Source: Microbacterium paraoxydans (GTDB lineage Bacteria > Actinomycetota > Actinomycetes > Actinomycetales > Microbacteriaceae). Taken from it: a stretch of DNA of 64,000 nt. How positions within the stretch are numbered: position 1 is the stretch's first letter; the number at the start of each line of letters is the position of its first letter. Below are positions 59,384 through 64,000 of the stretch, piece by piece. Position numbers and translations under genes: made by a program. The DNA lies in contig NZ_LT629770.1 of assembly GCF_900105335.1 (NCBI RefSeq), forward strand, positions 1,364,001 through 1,428,000. The letters are read 5' to 3'. Under the pieces are notes generated by a model. The model was not told where the DNA came from. It saw only the letters and a program-made list of their open reading frames with translations, and did not search any database.

Positions 59384-59785
59384 TCAGGCGCTCGCCATCA
59401 TCATGTCGCGGACCGCCATGCACGCGTTCATGCAGGCCTGGCACGCCTGTGCGCACAGGCGGCAGACGTCACTGTGATCGGCGTGCTGCATGCACTCGTC
59501 CATGCACATCTGGCACATCGCGATGCACGCGTCCAGCATCGCCATCATCGTGGCCGGGGTCATCCCCTGCATGCGGAGCATCGATCGCATCATCGTGTGG
59601 CACATGTCCGCGCAGTTCATGCACGCGGGGGCGCAGTCCATCTCCTGGGTCGCGCACACCGTGCAGGCCTGCTCGCAGGCGGCACACGCGTCCATACAGG
59701 CCTGGAGCACCGACATGTCCATCATCGCCATGTCCGGCGTCGACTCCATGTTCTTGGACATGGCACCCATCATCATCGCGTCCAT
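59384..59785 (-). CDS. Cys/Met-rich four-helix copper-binding protein (DUF326 / copper-storage-like)
   Basis: The 133-residue protein is packed with Cys and Met: MDAMMMGAMSKNME at the start, then CMDACAACEQAC, CAPACMNCADMC, CIAMCQMCMDEC and CRLCAQACQACMNAC on successive helices. The spacing (CxxxC and CxxC on helix faces) matches four-helix copper-storage proteins that load many Cu(I) ions in the bundle core. There is no signal peptide, so it is cytosolic. The ATG follows GGGAG. Confidence 0.87.
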   Translation of the reverse strand: MDAMMMGAMSKNMESTPDMAMMDMSVLQACMDACAACEQACTVCATQEMDCAPACMNCADMCHTMMRSMLRMQGMTPATMMAMLDACIAMCQMCMDECMQHADHSDVCRLCAQACQACMNACMAVRDMMMASA

Positions 59786-59976
59786 CGCACACCGCTCCCT
59801 TCGTCCAGGACGACGGGCAGGACACCCGCCTGGCGCCAGGCTAACCCCTGTGCGGGCGGGAGTCGATGGGGGCGGAACGCTGACACGCCCGTCGGTGAAT
59901 GTCAATCCCGTGGACGGACCGCGACGGCGGTGCGACGCTCGAAGAGCAATCGATCCGTCCAGGAGAGGAGCCTCTT

Positions 59977-60183
59977 ATGAGTGGCGCAGATGACATGAAG
60001 AATTCCGCTGAGAAGCTGGGTGGCAAGGTCAAGGAAGGCTTCGGCAAGCTCACCGACAACGAGAAGCTCGAGGCCGAAGGCCAGGCGGATCAGGTGAAGG
60101 CCGACGCGAAGCAGGCCGGCGAGAACGTGAAGGACGCCGCGGGCAAGGCCGGCGACAGCGTCAAGGACGCGTTCAACCGCTGA
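59977..60183 (+). CDS. CsbD family stress protein
   Basis: The 68-residue hydrophilic protein has the CsbD pattern (KNSAEKLGGKVKEGFGKLTDNEKLEAEGQADQVKADAKQ) with repeated AxxAGxxVKDA units at the end. CsbD proteins are general-stress induced and lack known activity. Strong AGGAGAGGAG site. A two-way hairpin terminator follows. Confidence 0.93.
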   Translation: MSGADDMKNSAEKLGGKVKEGFGKLTDNEKLEAEGQADQVKADAKQAGENVKDAAGKAGDSVKDAFNR

Positions 60184-60207
60184 TCCCCCACCCGCTGAAC
60201 CCATGAA

Positions 60208-60242
60208 GAGGGGGAGGCTCGCCGATGGCGAGCCTCCCCCTC
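60208..60242. terminator. Bidirectional terminator hairpin
   Basis: Perfect 16-base arms (60208-60223 and 60227-60242; core GGGGGAGGCTCGCC) surround a 3-base loop. It lies between the convergent CsbD and 54-residue membrane protein genes, 25 and 11 bases from their stops. Confidence 0.88.
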
Positions 60243-60252
60243 CGCACTCGGG

Positions 60253-60417
60253 TCAGACCTTGCGGCTGCCGGTGATCGCTCGGATCAGCCAGGCGATCAC
60301 GGCGATGGCCAGGAGCACCAGACCGACCCACAGCAGGAACTGGAGCGACTGCACCAGTCCTCCGGTGATCGCGAGGATCACGGCGATGACGATGACGATG
60401 ATCAGGAGGATGTTCAT
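60253..60417 (-). CDS. 54-residue two-helix membrane protein
   Basis: This short gene encodes MNILLIIVIVIAVILAITGG, a turn with VQSLQ, a second hydrophobic helix, and a basic end (RAITGSRKV). The ATG at 60417 is preceded by AAGGGAAAGACCG. It has good coding bias and sits beside CsbD, like small stress-associated hydrophobic proteins of other bacteria. Function unknown. Confidence 0.8.
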   Translation of the reverse strand: MNILLIIVIVIAVILAITGGLVQSLQFLLWVGLVLLAIAVIAWLIRAITGSRKV

Positions 60418-60538
60418 CGGTCTTTCCCTTCTCTGGGGGCGCGGGCGCCCGACTGCGGTGACCCCACGCTAGACCCGAACCACACCCTCTCTGGAGGGGG
60501 TTGACTTCGACCCTCCCGATGCGCGAAGGAGCAGAGCA

Positions 60539-60805
60539 ATGCCAGGACGACGCAACAACTCCCTGAAGGATCCGGAACTGTACGAAGAGCTGCGCGACGA
60601 CGGCGCTTCGAAGGAGAAGGCCGCCCGCATCTCGAACGCTGCCGCACGAGACGGCCGCAGCTCCGTCGGCCGCCGCGGCGGGAAGCACGGGGACTACGAG
60701 GACTGGACCGTTCCCGAGCTGCGGAAGCGCGCCAAGGAGCTGGGCCTCACCGGCTACAGCGGCAAGCGCAAGGCCGAGCTCATCTCCGAACTGCGAAACC
60801 ACTGA
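60539..60805 (+). CDS. Small SAP/Rho-N-like domain protein (DUF7218 type)
   Basis: The 88-residue basic protein has an N-terminal helix-rich region (SLKDPELYEELRDDGASKEKAARISNAAARDG) and a C-terminal helix-extension-helix (DWTVPELRKRAKELGLTGYSGKRKAELISEL), the SAP/Rho-N nucleic-acid-binding fold. It probably binds DNA or RNA. The ATG follows AAGGAGCAGAGCA. It lies five bases before the ligase gene and may share its mRNA. Confidence 0.85.
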   Translation: MPGRRNNSLKDPELYEELRDDGASKEKAARISNAAARDGRSSVGRRGGKHGDYEDWTVPELRKRAKELGLTGYSGKRKAELISELRNH

Positions 60806-60810
60806 CCCGG

Positions 60811-61887
60811 ATGACGCGCTTCGGGATCGAGGAGGAGTTCCTTCTGCTCGATGAGGATTCGCTCGTCCCCGTCGCACTCAGCGGTGACATCCTGGAGCGC
60901 ATCGGCGATGACGTCACCGCCGGGCGCGTGACCACCGAGTACCTGGCCTCGCAGGTCGAGGCCCTCACCGATCCGGTGCGGACCGGCGCCGAGGCCGTCC
61001 AGCAGCTGTCGGCGTTGCGCACGGCCATCGGCACGCAGGCACGCGCCCGGCGCGCGATCGCGGCACCGACCGGCTCGCCGTTCACCACTCTCCGCTCGCC
61101 GCGTCTCTCGCCGTCGGCGCACTACGACGACGTCGCCCGGCGGCTGGCGCACCTCACCCGCGAGCACGAGGTGAACGGTCTGCACGTGCACGTCGAGGTG
61201 CCGGACGAGGAGGAGCGGGTCCGCGCCCTGAACCGTCTCCGCGCCTGGCTGCCGCTGCTGCTCGCCCTCAGCACGAACAGCCCGTTCGGCAACGGTCTCG
61301 ACACGGGATTCGCGAGCTGGCGGAGCATGCTCATCCGCCGGCTCCCCTCGTCGTGGTGTCCGCCCCGGTTCGCCGACGTCGACGACTACCGGGCGCGCGT
61401 GGACCAGCTCCTGGCCCTCGGGACCATCGGCGAGGCGACATCCCTCTCCTGGGCGGTGCGTCTCTCCGAGCGCTACCCGACGGTCGAGGCGCGCGTCGCG
61501 GACACGCAGCTCACCGCGGAGGACGCCGTCCTCTCCGCGCTGCTGACCCGCGGGATCGCCCTGGCGTCCGGGCAGCGGATCGTCGCCGACGAGACGGAGA
61601 CGATCGACGCGTCGATCTGGATGGCGTCGAGAGCCGGGATGACGGCCCGCATCGTGGATCCGCTCACCGGAGAGGTCTGCCCGGCCTGGACCGTGGCGGA
61701 GCACCTGGTCGACGACATCGGGCCGGTGCTGGACGACCTCGGCGATGCGGACGCGGTGCGGGCGGGCCTCGACCGGCTGCGGGCCGACGGGACCGGTGCG
61801 GCGCGACAGCGTGCGGCGCACGCACGGGACGGCCTCCCCGGGCTCCGACGGCTCCTGCAGGAAGGTACCGGAACACCGGCCGCCTGA
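60811..61887 (+). CDS. Carboxylate-amine ligase, YbdK/GCS2 type
   Basis: The 358-residue protein has the family opening FGIEEEFLLLD, GLHVHVEVPDEEERVRALN (substrate/metal site) and ALSTNSPFGNGLDTGFASWRS. GCS2-type enzymes join glutamate to cysteine or similar amines with ATP; the true substrate in actinobacteria that use mycothiol is unsettled. Length is normal. No clear ribosome site precedes the ATG, so it may depend on coupling to the SAP gene. Confidence 0.9.
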   Translation: MTRFGIEEEFLLLDEDSLVPVALSGDILERIGDDVTAGRVTTEYLASQVEALTDPVRTGAEAVQQLSALRTAIGTQARARRAIAAPTGSPFTTLRSPRLSPSAHYDDVARRLAHLTREHEVNGLHVHVEVPDEEERVRALNRLRAWLPLLLALSTNSPFGNGLDTGFASWRSMLIRRLPSSWCPPRFADVDDYRARVDQLLALGTIGEATSLSWAVRLSERYPTVEARVADTQLTAEDAVLSALLTRGIALASGQRIVADETETIDASIWMASRAGMTARIVDPLTGEVCPAWTVAEHLVDDIGPVLDDLGDADAVRAGLDRLRADGTGAARQRAAHARDGLPGLRRLLQEGTGTPAA

Positions 61888-61925
61888 CGGGCCCTCGCGT
61901 CCGTCGCCCGGAGTAGGGTCGGCCT

Positions 61926-63332
61926 GTGTCATCCTTCGCCCCGCTCCAGCGGCTCGTCATCGCGATCGCCGTGCTGGCCTCGTTCGTCACGTTCCTCGAC
62001 GGAACAGTGGTGAACGTCGCCCTTCCCGCCATCAGTGAAGAGCTGGGCGGCGGGATCACCACGCAGCAGTGGGTCGTCGACGCCTACCTCATCACCCTCA
62101 GCGCGCTGATCCTGCTCGCCGGCTCCCTGTCCGACGCCTACGGACGGGTGCTGGTGATGCGGATCGGCCTCATCGCCTTCGGCATCGCGTCCGTCGCGGT
62201 CGCCGCCGCGATCGACCCGCTCATGCTCATCGTGGCTCGCGGGGCGCAGGGGGCGGCCGGGGCCCTGCTCGTCCCGAGCTCCCTCGCGCTCATCACCGCG
62301 ACCATGCGCGGCGACCTGCAGGCGCGGGCCATCGGCGTCTGGACGGCCTTCACCACGGCGGCTCAACTGGTCGGCCCCCTGCTCGGCGGGCTCTTCGTCG
62401 ACTTCCTGTCCTGGCGCTTCGTGTTCCTCATCAACGTCCTCCCCATCGGAGTGACGCTGGTGCTGCTCGCCCGCCTGCATCTGCCGGAGCACCCGAGGGG
62501 CGTCCGCGTGGACTGGTGGAGCGGTGCACTGTGCGCGCTGGGACTGGGCGCCGTCGTCTTCGCCCTCATCGAGCAGCCGAACCTCGGGTGGGCCTCCCCC
62601 GCGATCTGGATCCCCGCCGTGGCCGGGGCCGCACTCTTCGCCGTCTTCCTGTGGCGCCAGGGCCGCTCGGCCACGCCGCTCATGCCGCTGTGGCTGTTCC
62701 GGGTGCGCGACTTCGGGTGGGGCAACCTCGCCACGCTCTTCGTGTACGCCGCGCTCTCCCTCAACGGCTTCGTCGTCGGCGTCTACCTGCAGCAGGGGGC
62801 GGGACTGAGCGCGACGGCGGCCGGGCTCGCGAGCCTGCCGATGACGATCCTGATGATCCTGCTGAGCTCGCGTGCCGGCGGGTGGGCAGGGCGCTGGGGC
62901 CCGCGCATCTTCATGACGATCGGACCGCTGATCATGGCCGTCGGAGCGCTGATGCTGCTGACCGTGAACGCCACCTTCGACTACTGGGCGCAGGTGCTCC
63001 CGGCCATGATCGTGATGGGCCTCGGCCTGTCGCTCACCGTCGCCCCGCTGACGGCCGCGATCCTCGGGGCCATCGACGAGAACCACTCCGGCATCGCCTC
63101 CGCCGTGAACAACGCCGTCTCCCGCGTCGCGGGTCTGCTCGTGGTCGCGATGCTGTCGACCATCGTCGGGGGCACGCTCGACCTCGACGGGTTCCACAAC
63201 GCGGCCTGGGTCACGGCGGCGCTCCTCGTGCTCGGCGGCGTCGTGTCGTGGATCGGGATCCGCCGGAACCCCTCGGAGGCGGCGGCCCCGCCCGTCGACG
63301 CCCCCGCGCAGCCGACGCCTCAGCCGCGATGA
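61926..63332 (+). CDS. DHA2-family MFS drug exporter (14 helices)
   Basis: The 468-residue protein has fourteen predicted helices and the DHA2 motifs FLDGTVVNVALPAISEEL (helix 1), LSDAYGRVLVMRIGL (motif A) and LVGPLLGGLFVDFLSWRFVFLIN (motif C). It likely expels drugs or hydrophobic compounds by proton exchange. The GTG at 61926 follows TAGGGT by six bases (leaderless). Its stop overlaps the next gene (ATGA). Confidence 0.93.
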   Translation: MSSFAPLQRLVIAIAVLASFVTFLDGTVVNVALPAISEELGGGITTQQWVVDAYLITLSALILLAGSLSDAYGRVLVMRIGLIAFGIASVAVAAAIDPLMLIVARGAQGAAGALLVPSSLALITATMRGDLQARAIGVWTAFTTAAQLVGPLLGGLFVDFLSWRFVFLINVLPIGVTLVLLARLHLPEHPRGVRVDWWSGALCALGLGAVVFALIEQPNLGWASPAIWIPAVAGAALFAVFLWRQGRSATPLMPLWLFRVRDFGWGNLATLFVYAALSLNGFVVGVYLQQGAGLSATAAGLASLPMTILMILLSSRAGGWAGRWGPRIFMTIGPLIMAVGALMLLTVNATFDYWAQVLPAMIVMGLGLSLTVAPLTAAILGAIDENHSGIASAVNNAVSRVAGLLVVAMLSTIVGGTLDLDGFHNAAWVTAALLVLGGVVSWIGIRRNPSEAAAPPVDAPAQPTPQPR

Positions 63333-64000
63333 GCGTCCCTCGTCCCCAGCGCGGTCGAAGGACGACACGCCACTCCCCGGCGCCGGCGGCCCTCATCGCC
63401 GTCGGGGTCCTCGCCCTCTCCGCCTGCAGCGCGCCACCCGCTCTCCCCGCTGAGGGAACCGGGTCGTCGGCCACTGTCGCGCTTCCCCCGGCCGGCGCCC
63501 TTCCGGACTACCAGCTCGGCGGAGCCTACGATCCGCCCGAGGGTGTGGGCATCGTCGGCCGCGACCGCAGCGCGGAGCCCGCCGCCGGCCTCTACTCCGT
63601 CTGCTATGTCAACGGCTTCCAGACGCAGCCGGGCGAGCTGGACACCTGGCCCGACGACCTGCTCCTGCACGACGGCGACGAGGTGGTCTTCGACCCCGAC
63701 TGGCCCGACGAAGCCCTCCTGGACACCGGCAGCGCGGAGCAGCGGTCCCGCATCGCCGAGATCGTGGTCCCGTGGATCGAGGGCTGTGCGGATGCCGACT
63801 TCCAGGCGGTCGAGTTCGACAACCTCGATTCGTTCTCGCGCTCGGGCGGCGCTCTGCGCCTGGACGACAACCTCGCGCTCGCGGACCTGCTCGTCGACGC
63901 GGCGCACCGCGTCGGGCTCGCTGCGGGGCAGAAGAACGCGGCCGAGCATGCGGACGCCCTGAAAGAGCGCGCGGGCTTCGACTTCGCCGTGACGGAGGAA
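63329..64000 (+). CDS. GH114-type (endo-alpha-1,4-polygalactosaminidase family) lipoprotein, cut by window end
   Basis: The first 224 residues show a lipoprotein signal (lipobox LSAC, C33), a Ser/Thr/Pro linker, and a TIM-barrel start DYQLGGAYDPPEGVGIV...YSVCYVNGFQTQPGE, with VEFDNLDSFSRS carrying acidic catalytic-type residues. This matches the GH114/TM1410 family. The enzyme may trim a galactosamine-rich exopolysaccharide on the cell surface. The ATG overlaps the exporter stop. The frame is open to base 64000. Confidence 0.85.
   Translation, partial: MSVPRPQRGRRTTRHSPAPAALIAVGVLALSACSAPPALPAEGTGSSATVALPPAGALPDYQLGGAYDPPEGVGIVGRDRSAEPAAGLYSVCYVNGFQTQPGELDTWPDDLLLHDGDEVVFDPDWPDEALLDTGSAEQRSRIAEIVVPWIEGCADADFQAVEFDNLDSFSRSGGALRLDDNLALADLLVDAAHRVGLAAGQKNAAEHADALKERAGFDFAVTEE

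Overview
The window is a 64 kb stretch of a high-GC actinobacterial chromosome. Strong GC bias at third codon positions, many GTG starts, TANNNT -10 boxes placed 6-7 bases before start codons (leaderless mRNAs), and families such as DUF4229, DUF6412, DUF6421, DUF6766 and DUF7882 point to Microbacteriaceae, most likely Microbacterium (inference from gene content, not a database match). About 74 protein genes are supported, three of them very short (15, 37 and 54 codons). No rRNA, tRNA, phage, CRISPR or intact insertion sequence was seen. Layout: 1-8.8 kb holds menaquinone synthesis (menA), a cupin with a divergent ArsR-type regulator, an Lrp/DUF6421/SDR group, an MFS transporter and a threonine aldolase. 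8.9-14.5 kb holds a secreted repeat protein bracketed by two copies of a palindromic element, a NUDIX protein, an esterase and an ABC-F ATPase. 14.6-21.9 kb holds a long Lhr helicase, a YefM/YoeB-type toxin-antitoxin pair, an EI24 membrane protein and a Nei-type DNA glycosylase. 21.9-25.7 kb is a PspC/two-component locus. 25.7-37.3 kb is a run of housekeeping, transport and small membrane genes, with a PIN toxin-antitoxin pair, PurU and a second YidC. 37.3-44.7 kb is a tightly overlapping phosphonate uptake and breakdown operon with a divergent GntR regulator. 44.7-46.9 kb is a divergent histidine kinase/response regulator pair with a 15-codon peptide gene directly upstream of the kinase. 46.9-51.4 kb holds an EamA transporter under a ykkC (guanidine-I type) riboswitch, an M18 aminopeptidase, and an NCS1 permease coupled to an isochorismatase-fold hydrolase. 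51.4-58.7 kb holds an array of hairpins, an MBL/TetR pair with two abutting operators, a frameshifted hydrolase and a tryptophan-to-anthranilate operon (kynA, amidohydrolase, kynU, PaaX-like regulator). 58.7-64 kb holds a Cys/Met-rich copper-storage-like protein, CsbD, small stress-type proteins, a glutamate-cysteine ligase family protein, a DHA2 exporter and the start of a GH114 lipoprotein. Three things stand out. First, the peptide-kinase-regulator locus at 44.8-46.9 kb looks like a minimal, undescribed peptide sensory system. Second, several unrelated families of 80-93 bp nested palindromes occur between genes, and one family sits in frame inside two unrelated enzymes; short TTCGACAGGCTCAGGGACC-type repeats have likewise been absorbed and amplified inside four proteins. 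Third, the riboswitch-controlled EamA transporter is a guanidine-export candidate. All calls come from reading the sequence; family names are recognised from motifs and general knowledge, not from searches.
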